DNA of 64,000 bases from CAVSUB01 sp963730995 (GTDB lineage Bacteria > Acidobacteriota > Vicinamibacteria > Vicinamibacterales > 2-12-FULL-66-21), in the NCBI GenBank assembly GCA_963730995.1, contig CAVSUB010000006.1, forward strand, positions 62,001 through 126,000. The letters are read 5' to 3'. The notes under the pieces are model-generated. The model worked only from the letters and a program-made list of their open reading frames with translations. It did no database searches and was not told where the DNA came from. A program made the position numbers and the translations under genes. This document shows, one piece after another, positions 8,997-18,039 of the stretch. Positions within the stretch are counted from its first letter, which is position 1. Each line of letters begins with the position of its first letter.

Positions 8997-9848
8997 ATGC
9001 GACTGCAAGATCCGCAGCTCCTCGAGCACATCGGGTTGACGCTCTACGAGCGAAAAGCGCTCATGGCATTGATGCTTTGCGGCGTCGCGGACGCCGGGAC
9101 GATGTGCCGGACGGGCGACGTGCCGACGTCAAAGATCTACCTGGCGATGGAGAAGCTGGCGGGCCTCGGCCTGGTGCAGGTCCAGCCGACACGGCCCAAG
9201 ATGTTCGCGGCGCTTCCGACCGATGTCGTCGTCAACCGGGTCATCGAGATTGCCCGCGAGCGATCGGAGCGTTTCGCGGCGGATGCCACTTCACTGAACG
9301 CGATCTTTGCCGGCCTGCGGACTCGGGTGCGCGGCCGCCAGCCTTTCCTCGATCTCGCGCTTGGTGTCGATGGCCATATTCGCCGGCATCTGGTGCCGTT
9401 GGCGGCGGCGAGGAAGCGGATTCTGTCGTACATGGAAGCCGGCGATCTGATGGCGATCGACACCGCGGTCAACGACGGATTCCCCATCCTCCGGCGCATC
9501 GCGAAGAATGCCGCAGAGCAGGGTGTCGAACACCGGATGGTTTTTGGTTTTTCGTACCGCAGTGCGGCGGCGTTGGTGGAGTTCCTGCGGGTCCACCGGC
9601 ACGACCTTCGCCAGGTCACCGGCGTTCGCTACTCCGGCGAGCTCGGGCATCCATTCCACGTCGTCGACGACGACACAGTCGTCCTGCCGCTCGATCATCC
9701 GTTCGTGAAGGAGGGGCGTTTCGCGTCCCTGCTCGTGCGCGACGCCGAGCTGGCAGAGAGCCTCGCGCAGGGCTTCCACGAACTCTGGCGAAAGGCGATG
9801 AGGAGCCTACGTGAAATCAACGTCGATCCGCGCGATCACACGGCGTAG
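8997..9848 (+). CDS. TrmB-family transcriptional regulator
   Basis: 283 residues. The first 75 residues form the winged helix-turn-helix of the TrmB family (LLEHIGLTLYERKALMALML, then DVPTSKIYLAMEKLAGLGLV, and a wing ending PKMFAALP). The rest is the family's C-terminal phospholipase-D-like ligand-binding region, with no obvious transmembrane segments. TrmB proteins usually sense sugars. The gene diverges from the VOC gene with 94 bp between starts and a palindrome in the gap. No good ribosome-binding site is visible, so the transcript could have a very short leader. Confidence 0.8.
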   Translation: MRLQDPQLLEHIGLTLYERKALMALMLCGVADAGTMCRTGDVPTSKIYLAMEKLAGLGLVQVQPTRPKMFAALPTDVVVNRVIEIARERSERFAADATSLNAIFAGLRTRVRGRQPFLDLALGVDGHIRRHLVPLAAARKRILSYMEAGDLMAIDTAVNDGFPILRRIAKNAAEQGVEHRMVFGFSYRSAAALVEFLRVHRHDLRQVTGVRYSGELGHPFHVVDDDTVVLPLDHPFVKEGRFASLLVRDAELAESLAQGFHELWRKAMRSLREINVDPRDHTA

Positions 9849-9902
9849 GATCGTCCGACCCGATCTTTTTCTATCACACGGGCGACGAGAAAGAGGAGCG
9901 CG

Positions 9903-10415
9903 ATGCGGACCCGCAGGACGGCCATTCCCAAACGTTCCGCCACCCGGCGGCCGCCGACACTGGCCCTCTGCCTCGCGGCGCTCGCCTCGACGCTGCCGGG
10001 CGCCTGCGGCGGTCCGGCGTCGCCATCGGCCACAAACCAGTCGCTGGCCATCGGCGAGTGGAGTGGCACCACCTCTCAGGGCATGCCGATCGCGTTCAGC
10101 GTCTCCCAGGACGAGAAGGTCACGACCCTCACCCTCGGCTATCGGTTCAACTCCTGTTCGGGAACGCAGACGTTTTCCAACCTGAACCTCCCCACTGCGC
10201 CCGATGTCACCTGCGTTCCCGGCCCGTGCCCGACGACGGTCTCGTCGTATCGGGCGTTCAGCTTCGCCGACGGGTCACGCCTGAACGGACAACCTAGTAC
10301 GAGTGTCAACGGTCTGTTCCTGCCCGGCAACCGGGCCGAAGGTCAGGCGGGATTCAACGACTACGCCGGCTGCGGCACGGCCGCCGGCGTGACATGGACC
10401 GCGCTCAGACGTTGA
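9903..10415 (+). CDS. Hypothetical lipoprotein
   Basis: 170 residues. A twin-arginine-rich n-region is followed by a hydrophobic stretch and a lipobox-like LPGAC (about residues 32-36), so it is probably a lipoprotein. The mature part has four further cysteines, probably forming disulphides, and is rich in Ser, Thr and Gly as in small beta-rich exported proteins. No family is recognised. The ATG has AGAGGAG 7 bases upstream. Confidence 0.7.
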   Translation: MRTRRTAIPKRSATRRPPTLALCLAALASTLPGACGGPASPSATNQSLAIGEWSGTTSQGMPIAFSVSQDEKVTTLTLGYRFNSCSGTQTFSNLNLPTAPDVTCVPGPCPTTVSSYRAFSFADGSRLNGQPSTSVNGLFLPGNRAEGQAGFNDYAGCGTAAGVTWTALRR

Positions 10416-10487
10416 GGCATGGCGCGGCGGTAATCGGACGCGGGGTTGTTCGACGGGACCCGAGGTCGCAGCCGGACATCGAAGGAA

Positions 10488-11390
10488 TCAAGTGACGCGT
10501 GCAGGAAATCCGAACGTCGCGGCGATCACGGTGATGTTGTCGTGCCCTCCAGAATCGAGCGCACGCTGCAGAAGTCGATGGCACACCTCACCCGAGGGCA
10601 GCCCGCCGCCGAGCGTCGCCGCGATCGTATCGTCGCCGACGCCGTCGGTGAGCCCGTCACTGCAGAGGAGCAGCCGATCGCCGTCTTCGAGGCGCAGGAG
10701 ATCAACGTCGACCTCGACCTGCCTGGCAGACCCACCGAGCGCGTTGATCAGCACGTGGCGAAAACCTGAGAGGGTGACGTCGCCGGGCGGCAGTTGCCCA
10801 GCGTCAACGAGCATTTGCGCGTACGTGTGATCCCTGGTCAGGCGTTCTAAACGACCTGCCCGGAACAGGTACGCGCGCGAGTCGCCGACGTGCACGATGA
10901 GAAGGTCGCGGCCACAGCTTCGAGCAGCGGTCAGCGTCGATCCCATGCCGCGCAGCGCGGCGTCCTGATCGCCTCGCTCGATCAACATCGAACCGACCTG
11001 TTGAACGGCCTGACGGGTGCGCCGCTCCATCTCAGGGGCGTGTTCCGCGTCCGCCCAGAAGATCCAGTCCGGGATCTGCAGGGCCAGGCCGACCAGAGCG
11101 CTGATGGCCAGCCGGCTCGCCACTTCGCCGGCGGCGTGGCCGCCCATGCCGTCGGCCACCACCATCACATAGTTGACTTCGTCTGCGCGGTCCGGCACGT
11201 CGCCGGCGGGGAGGCTCGTCTGCATCGTCTCCAGTGCGCGCGTCGCCCTGGTGACGAGGAAGTGATCCTCATTGTTCGTACGCACGTGGCCGGGATGCGT
11301 CAGGCCGCTGACATCGACGCGGACCAGTGACGAGGGCCGGGCCGCGACGAGCGGCCGAACATCGCTCGATGCCGATGTGGTCTCGGTCAT
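10488..11390 (-). CDS. PP2C-family Ser/Thr protein phosphatase
   Basis: 300 residues from the ATG at 11390; the frame stays open 12 codons further but adds an unlikely hydrophobic stub. All bacterial PP2C metal and phosphate motifs are present in order: HVRTNNEDHF, VVADGMGGHAAGEVAS, GMGSTLTAA, VHVGDSRAYLFR, LTRDHTYAQMLVDAGQ, LLLCSDGLTD and the final GGHDNITVI. It removes phosphate from Ser/Thr on targets of Hanks-type kinases. This window has three such kinases (32245, 48598, 54048) but none adjacent. It is divergent from the Lgt-paralogue operon at 11619. Confidence 0.92.
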   Translation of the reverse strand: MTETTSASSDVRPLVAARPSSLVRVDVSGLTHPGHVRTNNEDHFLVTRATRALETMQTSLPAGDVPDRADEVNYVMVVADGMGGHAAGEVASRLAISALVGLALQIPDWIFWADAEHAPEMERRTRQAVQQVGSMLIERGDQDAALRGMGSTLTAARSCGRDLLIVHVGDSRAYLFRAGRLERLTRDHTYAQMLVDAGQLPPGDVTLSGFRHVLINALGGSARQVEVDVDLLRLEDGDRLLLCSDGLTDGVGDDTIAATLGGGLPSGEVCHRLLQRALDSGGHDNITVIAATFGFPARVT

Positions 11391-11618
11391 GACGATCACA
11401 CAGAGCAAGGACCAAGCCAGCTGCAACCCGCTAATGCACGTTTCGGGATCACCGAGGGTGGTGACGTCACTCCGGGAAAAACGATGGAGATCGTGTTAGC
11501 CGGGACCGCTTTCATCTGTCTGCCTCCTGCTGCGCGCGCATTCTGACACTGCTCAGATGTTGCGGCAAGGTCATGTTAGACTCCGCCTCGTGTCGGCCCT
11601 GAATCTCGGCGGGGCAGC

Positions 11619-12365
11619 ATGACCTTTCCTGTGTACCTCCATCTGGGGTCGCTGGTCATCCATCCTCACTGGGTATTCGAGAGCCTTGCCTACACCGCGG
11701 GCTTTTACCTCTATCGACGCCTCCGCCGGCAGCGCGGGGACGTGATCGATTCCCGTGCACGACGGTGGGTGACCACTGCGGCGATCATCGGGGGATTCGC
11801 GGGTAGTCGCCTCCTGTCCGCCTTCGAGGATCCCCTCGTCCTGGTGGACCACTGGAGGCAGCCGCACCTCCTCCTCGGCGGAAAGACCATCGTCGGCGGC
11901 CTGGTCGGCGGTCTCATCGCCGTCGAGTCGGTCAAGCGTCTGCGGGGCATACGCGTTGCGACCGGCGACCTCCTCGCCCTGCCGCTCGTGTTCGGTATCG
12001 CGATCGGACGGATCGGCTGCTTTCTTTCGGGCTTCGACGACCAGTCCTACGGGCTTGTGACGACGCTGCCGTGGGGCGTGGATTTCGGCGACGGGATCGC
12101 CCGGCATCCCACGCAGCTGTATGAAGTCGTCGTGCTCGCCGGTCTCGGCGCCATGCTGATGTCTCGCCCCGGCACGTCCGCAACCGTTGGCGATCGCTTC
12201 AAGCTCTTCATGGTCGTCTATCTAGGCTTCCGGCTTCTGGTTGAATTCCTCAAGCCAGTCGTGCGCCTTGGCGGTCTCTCCGCGATTCAGTGGGTGTGCG
12301 TGGCCGTCGTGGCGTACTACGCTGTACACGTGCCGCGGCTTGTGGCGGAGGTGCGCCGTGGCTAA
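11619..12365 (+). CDS. Prolipoprotein diacylglyceryl transferase (Lgt) paralogue
   Basis: 248 residues with about seven hydrophobic segments. The Lgt signature region is recognisable: GRIGCFLSG (residues 130-138), HPTQLYE (163-169), and R205/E209 in FRLLVEF. Two key positions differ from standard Lgt. The Asn of GRxxNF is Cys134, and the His of the SFHGG loop is absent (KTIVGGLVGG). It is therefore probably not the housekeeping lipoprotein enzyme. Lgt proteins bind phosphatidylglycerol and move its diacylglyceryl group, so a lipid substrate is likely. It overlaps the radical SAM gene by 8 bp, so the two are coupled. Confidence 0.85.
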   Translation: MTFPVYLHLGSLVIHPHWVFESLAYTAGFYLYRRLRRQRGDVIDSRARRWVTTAAIIGGFAGSRLLSAFEDPLVLVDHWRQPHLLLGGKTIVGGLVGGLIAVESVKRLRGIRVATGDLLALPLVFGIAIGRIGCFLSGFDDQSYGLVTTLPWGVDFGDGIARHPTQLYEVVVLAGLGAMLMSRPGTSATVGDRFKLFMVVYLGFRLLVEFLKPVVRLGGLSAIQWVCVAVVAYYAVHVPRLVAEVRRG

Positions 12366-13791
12366 TCGCGTGCGGCCGTATCTCTTCTACGACGTCGCCG
12401 TCTCGATCTGCTCGACCTGTTATCGGAAGGTCGAGGGGAAGATCGTGTTCGAGAACGGCTCGGTCTTCATGCTCAAGCGGTGCCCTGCGCACGGTTCGGA
12501 GCGGGTGCTGATGGCGGACGACATCGAGTACTACCGGCGGTGCCGTGAAGTCTTCATCAAACCGCCTGAGATGCCGCTGGCGTTCAACACACCGGTCCGC
12601 TGGGGTTGCCCCTACGACTGCGGGCTCTGCGCCGATCATCAGCAGCACTCGTGCCTGTCGCTCGTCGAGATTACGGATCGCTGCAACCTCGAGTGTCCCA
12701 TCTGCTACGCCGGCAGCGGTCCGTCGCGGCACGAGTACCGGAAGCTCGATCATGTTCAGCGTCTGCTCGACGCGGTGGTGCGCAACGAGGGCGAGCCTGA
12801 CGTCGTGCAAATCTCCGGTGGGGAGCCGACCGTGCATCCCGACTTCTTTGCGATCCTCGACCGCGCGAAGAAGGCGCCGATTCGGCACCTGATGGTGAAC
12901 ACCAACGGGCTGCGCATCGCCCGCGACGAGGAGTTTGCGAAACGGCTCGCGGGCTACATGCCGGACTTCGAGATCTACCTGCAATTCGACTCGCTCGAGG
13001 CCGGGCCGCTGCTGGCGCTGCGTGGCGCGGATCTCCGCGACGTCCATGCCCAGGCCCTCGAGCGCCTCAATCGGCTTGGCATCTCGACGACGCTGGTGGT
13101 CACGCTCAAGAAAGGGTTGAACGACGGTGAGATCGGCCGGATCATCGACTTCGCGGTGACGCAGCCGTCTGTCCGCGGCGTCACGTTCCAGCCAATCCAG
13201 GCCGCCGGACGGCTCGAGTGCTTCGACCCTGCCACCGATCGTCTGACGCTCACCGAGGTCCGCCGACGGATCTTGGAGCAGACGACGCTTTTCAGGCCCG
13301 AGGATTTGCTCCCGGTGCCGTGCCATCCCGACAGCCTCGCGATGGCGTACGCGCTCAAGATCGACGGGAAACTGATCCCGTTGACCGGCCTCGTCGATCC
13401 GAAGGTCCTGATCGAGGGCGGACGCAACACCATCGTCTACGAGGGAGACGACGCCGTGCGCGAAGCGGTGTTCAGGTTGTTTGCCACGAACCACTCGTCC
13501 GAGTCGAGCGCACAGAGCCTGCGCGACCTCCTGTGCTGCCTCCCGCGGCTGGATGCACCCGCCAGTCTGGGCTATCGCGATATTTTTCGACTCCTGATCA
13601 TGCAGTTCATCGACGCCTACTCCTTCGACGTGCGGTCGGTGAAGAAGACATGCGTTCATATCGTCCACCCCGACGGTCGGCTGATTCCGTTCGACACGTA
13701 CAATCTGTTCTACCGGGACGGGCTGGAGCAGTCACGGCTCGCGCCGCTCAGGCAGTGGGCGGAACGGTCGATGCTCGAGGAGATGTCATGA
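12358..13791 (+). CDS. Radical SAM protein resembling the MJ0619 / tetraether-lipid-synthase (Tes) family
   Basis: 477 residues from a GTG at 12358, with GGAGG about 7 bases upstream and overlapping the Lgt-paralogue stop. Cysteines follow the layout of MJ0619-type enzymes: C18-x2-C21 with C42 and H45 (rubredoxin-like site), GCPYDCGLC (C84, C88, C91; auxiliary cluster), then the radical SAM motif CNLECPIC (C109, C113, C116). An ISGGEPTVHP motif for SAM binding follows. The C-terminus has KTCVHIVHPDGRLIPFDTYN, where archaeal members, as I recall them, have PFC rather than PFD. The family includes the enzyme that joins lipid tails in archaeal tetraethers. Pairing with an Lgt paralogue supports a lipid role; this is inference. 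Other radical SAM methylase-like roles remain possible. Confidence 0.82.
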   Translation: MANRVRPYLFYDVAVSICSTCYRKVEGKIVFENGSVFMLKRCPAHGSERVLMADDIEYYRRCREVFIKPPEMPLAFNTPVRWGCPYDCGLCADHQQHSCLSLVEITDRCNLECPICYAGSGPSRHEYRKLDHVQRLLDAVVRNEGEPDVVQISGGEPTVHPDFFAILDRAKKAPIRHLMVNTNGLRIARDEEFAKRLAGYMPDFEIYLQFDSLEAGPLLALRGADLRDVHAQALERLNRLGISTTLVVTLKKGLNDGEIGRIIDFAVTQPSVRGVTFQPIQAAGRLECFDPATDRLTLTEVRRRILEQTTLFRPEDLLPVPCHPDSLAMAYALKIDGKLIPLTGLVDPKVLIEGGRNTIVYEGDDAVREAVFRLFATNHSSESSAQSLRDLLCCLPRLDAPASLGYRDIFRLLIMQFIDAYSFDVRSVKKTCVHIVHPDGRLIPFDTYNLFYRDGLEQSRLAPLRQWAERSMLEEMS

Positions 13792-14234
13792 GACGCGTGC
13801 TCGCGGTTCTCCTCATCGCCACGCTCACGACGATGATGATCGGCATTGACCGGACCTCATGGGCGAGCCAGGACCGCGATCAGGCGAAGCGGGAGAAGCA
13901 GCGGGCCGCGGTCATGAAGGCCCTCGGCGAGATGACTCGGGGCTCCACCGCGACAATCGAGCGGCAGGACGGGCAGAAGATGGAGGTGGTCATCCAGGAG
14001 ATCACTCCGGACGCGGTCACGTTCATGCGCCAGCATCAGGACCAGGTGGTGACGGAGACCATCCCTATTGCTGACATCGCGACGATCAAGAAGGCCAGCG
14101 CGAAGAAGATGAGCAGGACGTCGAAGGTGTTGATTGTTACGGCGGTGGCTCTGGGCGTGCTCGTCGGCACGCTCGCCGCGGCCTGCTCGACGGCTTATTC
14201 TGAACGTTCGGGCACGAGCGGAGCGACCCCATAG
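13788..14234 (+). CDS. Small exported or membrane protein of unknown function
   Basis: 148 residues. The ATG overlaps the radical SAM stop (ATGA), so it belongs to the same operon. The N-terminus is a signal sequence (VLAVLLIATLTTMMIGI). The middle is charged and helical and contains a short beta-rich stretch, about residues 50-95, of the form GSTATIERQDGQKMEVVIQE, reminiscent of small Sm/YlxS-like barrels. A second hydrophobic segment (VLIVTAVALGVLVGTLAAAC) is near the end. No known family is recognised. It could anchor or scaffold the two lipid-type enzymes before it. Confidence 0.7.
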   Translation: MRRVLAVLLIATLTTMMIGIDRTSWASQDRDQAKREKQRAAVMKALGEMTRGSTATIERQDGQKMEVVIQEITPDAVTFMRQHQDQVVTETIPIADIATIKKASAKKMSRTSKVLIVTAVALGVLVGTLAAACSTAYSERSGTSGATP

Positions 14235-14346
14235 GCTGGATCCTGTCGAACGGGGAAGGGCTGAGCAGGGACCGAGATGGGAACCGAAGAGAGACTTCGC
14301 TTCGTCTCGACCATCGTCGTGGGCGGATTCGGCGGGATCGCCTCGC

Positions 14347-14622
14347 TCAGCTGCCACCGACCTTGCGTGGCGTCCGCGTGCGCGGGATGAAGCCGCGAGA
14401 AGTGGTCGCCTTCCAAGGCTGGTCCGTCCGGACCTTTGGTGCTCGTGTGGGAGCCGACGTGGCCGCCTCGGACGACCGAACAGCCGCCTCTGCTGCGGCT
14501 TTTGCCCGTGCGGCCGCCGCTTGTGCGTCGTCCTTCTCGAGACAGCAATGTTTGTATTTGCGACCCGAGCCGCAATGACAGGGCTCGTTGCGCCCCGGGC
14601 GTGCACTGGTCTGAGCAGTCAT
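14347..14622 (-). CDS. SEC-C metal-binding motif protein
   Basis: 91 residues. The N-terminal 30 residues are a complete SEC-C zinc-binding motif, PGRNEPCHCGSGRKYKHCC, as found at the end of SecA and in many small proteins. The remainder is low-complexity and rich in Ala, Arg, Thr and Pro, probably disordered. SEC-C zinc fingers contact ribosomes or SecB in SecA; the role of free-standing copies is unclear. It is on the opposite strand from its neighbours. Confidence 0.8.
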   Translation of the reverse strand: MTAQTSARPGRNEPCHCGSGRKYKHCCLEKDDAQAAAARAKAAAEAAVRSSEAATSAPTRAPKVRTDQPWKATTSRGFIPRTRTPRKVGGS

Positions 14623-14650
14623 TGAAAAAGAGTGTACCGTACCAGGCGGG

Positions 14651-17600
14651 ATGTCGGCCTCCCTCTACCGACGACACCTGATTCGCGGTAGCATGCTTCG
14701 GCCATCCATGCTGAGCCCCCTGCCTGACGTGGCGATCAGGGCCGTTTGCAGGAAGCCGCTTGCGGCTCGACGACGCCCGGCGGGTCTCTTCCTGATCGGC
14801 ATCAGCATCATCTTTGCCACCGTCTTCACGCTGCGCGCGCAATCGCCGCGTCCAAACACAACCGCTCCGCAGGTCATCGACTACGCGCGCGACATCAAGC
14901 CGATCTTCGAGAAGAACTGTTACGAGTGCCATGGACCGACGAAGGCCCGCGGGCGCCTGCGCCTGCATGCCGGCGAGTTCATCCTGAAGGGTGGCGCGTC
15001 AGGCGCTGTCGTCGAGGCGGGGCACAGCGATCGGAGTCTGTTGATACATCGGGTCCTGGGGCTGGACGGCGACGACCAGATGCCGCTCGACCGCGATCCC
15101 CTGCCCGACACAGCTGTCGCATTGCTCAAAGCCTGGATCGATCAGGGTGCGCCGTTTCCGCCCGCCGACTCCGCACAGGCCGGCGCCGCGGAAGCGATCC
15201 AGGAACACTGGGCGTACGTGAAGCCGAAACGGCCGGAGCTTCCGTCAGTGAAGACCTCTGCTTGGGCGCGAAACGCCATCGACCGATTCGTTCTCGCGGA
15301 GCTCGAACACCAGAATCTCAAACCTTCGGCCGCAGCCGGCAAACCAGCGCTGCTGCGCCGCGTGGCGCTGGATCTGACCGGGCTCCCTCCGACGCCTGCG
15401 GAGCTCGAGGCCTTCGTGGCTGACTCGTCAGACGACGCCTACGAGCGCGTCGTGGATCGGCTACTCGCTTCATCGCACTTCGGGGAACGTTGGGCACGCC
15501 CGTGGATGGACCTTGCGCGCTATGCGGACACGAACGGGTACGAGAAAGACAACCGTCGGGCGATGTGGAAGTACCGCGACTGGGTGATCGATGCGTTCAA
15601 CCGCGACATGCCGTTCAATCAGTTCACGATCGAACAGATCGCAGGCGACATGCTGCCCAACGCGACACCCGATCAGAAGATTGCCAGCGGCTTCCACCGC
15701 AACGCGATGACGAACGAGGAGGGTGGCGTCGACCCGGACGAGTCGTTGTACGAAGTGCTGGTCGATCGCACGAACGCGACCGCGACCGTCTGGCTGGGCA
15801 CGACGCTCGGATGCGCGCAGTGCCACAACCATAAGTACGATCCGTTCAGCCAGAAGGATTACTACCGGTTCCTGTCGTTCTTCGCCAACACCGACTACGA
15901 GAGCACGAAGTTCGGCGACGGCACGCGCTTCTTCGAGCCCAAGCTCGATCTGGCGACGCCGGAACAGGAGAAGGCGCGCAAGGAGCTGCAGTCCGAGATC
16001 GACAGGCTCGACAAGGAACTGACCACAGTGACGCCTGCCCTGCAAAGCGCGCAGGAACAATGGGAGTCCGGGATCCGCTCCGCGGAGCAGTCGTGGACGC
16101 CCCTCGCGCCCGAGACCGCCTCAGCGACGAATGGCGTGACGCTGACTCGCCAGCCTGACGGCTCCGTGCTCGCCTCGGGACCGAATCCGGCGCTCACCAC
16201 GTACACGATTACGGCAGTGTCGCCACTCCGCGGCATCACCGGCGTGCGGCTCGACGCGCTCCTCGACCAATCGCTCCCGAAGACCGGCCCTGGCCGCGAT
16301 GCGTATGGTCACTTCCGGATCACCGGTCTCCAGGTCGAGATCACGCCGGCGTCTCAACGCAGCTCCGCGCTCCCGGCGCTTGCTTTGGCACCCGCGGCGT
16401 CTTTGCCAGCGGGCGGGCAACAGCTCCGCTTCAAGACGATGAAGGTGGATGACTTCGCGATCCCGTTCAAGCCGGAGGACCTGCTGGTCGGAGGGTCCGC
16501 GCACACCGCAAAGAACGGGGCCTGGACGATTACCGCGATTCGCGACACGACGCGCGTGGCGCGGCACGCGGTGCTCGTTCCTGACGCGTCGTTCGGCTTC
16601 GCCGAAGGAACGCGCATCACCGTCCACGTCGATCATCTCGACGGAACGATAGGGCAGGGTCTCGGTCGTTTCCGTCTCGCCCTGACGACAGCGGCGGATC
16701 CGCTGGTCGGCGCGGACGTGCCCGCGCGGCTCCGTCCCTTGCTCGACGTCCCGGTCGCGGATCGGCGCAAGTCGGACGCGGCGGATCTGACGGCGTTCTT
16801 CCTCTCGAGCACTCCACTGCTCGCGTCGACGCGCCAGGCCATCACGACCGCGCGAAAGCAGCTGGTCGATCTCCAGATTCCCTCGACGCTGGTCATGGGA
16901 GAGAAGGCCTCGTTCGAGCGGCCTTCGTACGAGCTCCGCGAACGCGGCAGCTTCACCGCGAAGGGTGCGCGCGTTTACGCCGGCACGCCGAAGGCCCTGC
17001 AGGCTCTGCGTGACGACCAGCCGGCGAACCGGCTGGGGCTGGCGCGATGGCTGGTCGACGAAAACAACCCGCTTGTCGCCCGCGTGGCCGTCAATCGCTT
17101 GTGGGAGCAGCTCTTCGGCCGTGGCATCGTCGAGACCAGCGAAGATTTCGGGACGCAGGGAACGCCGCCATCGAACCCGGCGCTGCTGGATTGGCTCGCC
17201 ACCGAGCTGATGACGAACGGATGGAAACAGAAGGCGATCATCCGCTCCATCGTGACGTCAGCCACCTACCGGCAGTCCTCGAGCGTCACGCCGCAGCTGC
17301 TCGAGCGGGACCCGTACAACCGGCTGCTGGCGCGCGGTCCCCGGTTCAGGCTCGACGCCGAGGGCATTCGCGACGTCCAGCTCGCGGTGAGCGGGCTGCT
17401 CAGTACCGAAGATGTACGGGCCGAGCGTATTCCCGTCCCAGCCGGCGGGCATCTGGAACATGCCGTACAGCAGCGACAAGTGGACGACGAGCGAAGGAGA
17501 GGATCGATATCGGCGGAGCATCTACACGTTCTGGCGTCGGACGTCTCCCTATCCGAGCTTCATGACGTTCGACGCCACGAGCCGCGAGTACTGTACCGCC

Positions 17601-17960
17601 CGTCGCGTCCGGACGAATACACCGCTGCAGGCGCTGACGCTGCTCAACGATCCTGCGTCGTTCGAGGCCGCCCGTGCGCTGGCCGCGCGAATAACTGGCG
17701 AGCCAGGGGCCGGGCAGACGACGCGTTCGCGGGCGGCCTTCGGCCTCAAGCTGGTGCTCTCTCGCGACGCGCTTCCGGCCGAAGTCGAGCGATTGGTGGC
17801 TCTCTTCGAGGGAGAGCGCACACATTACCAGGCGAGCGCGGGCGCCGCGGCCGATGTCGTGGGGCCGGTCACGGACGGCGCCGCAACCCCGGAGCGCGCG
17901 GCGTGGACGATCGTCGCGAACGTCCTGCTGAATCTCGACGAGACGGTGACGAAGCAGTAG
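14651..17960 (+). pseudogene. PSD1 / planctomycete-type cytochrome c domain protein, split by a frameshift
   Basis: About 1100 residues when joined. After a membrane segment the protein has a cytochrome c heme site (KNCYECHGPTKARGRL), then the DUF1549 domain (HFGERWARPWMDLARYADTNGYEKD) with a second CxxCH-type site (CAQCHNHKYDPFS), a central beta domain, and DUF1553 (PLVARVAVNRLWEQLFGRGIVETSEDFG). Near 17400-17412 the frame shifts by +1: the first frame reads SGLLSTEDV, while the conserved continuation (KMYGPSVFPSQPAGIW to LNLDETVTKQ, stop 17958-17960) is in the next frame. The ATG at 14693 is an alternative start. These proteins usually pair with a DUF1501 protein, present at 18040. Real decay and an assembly indel cannot be told apart here. 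Confidence 0.85.
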
Positions 17961-17982
17961 GGCGCGGGCTTTAGCCCGCGCC
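17961..17982. repeat. GC-rich palindrome (REP-like)
   Basis: Perfect 10-bp arms GGCGCGGGCT / AGCCCGCGCC separated by two T, starting at the base after the PSD1 stop codon. It belongs to the same structural class as the palindromes at 8405, 21421, 26954 and 40178, and may act as a transcript-end hairpin before the DUF1501 gene. Confidence 0.7.
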
Positions 17983-18039
17983 GCGGCCGGGTCTGCAGCG
18001 CCGCGAATTGCCGTGGACGTTGGCAAGGAACGACAAACC

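Noticed and set aside
11619..12365. Calling this gene the housekeeping lgt
   Set aside because: Two catalytically important positions differ and the gene is coupled to a radical SAM enzyme, so a paralogue is more likely.
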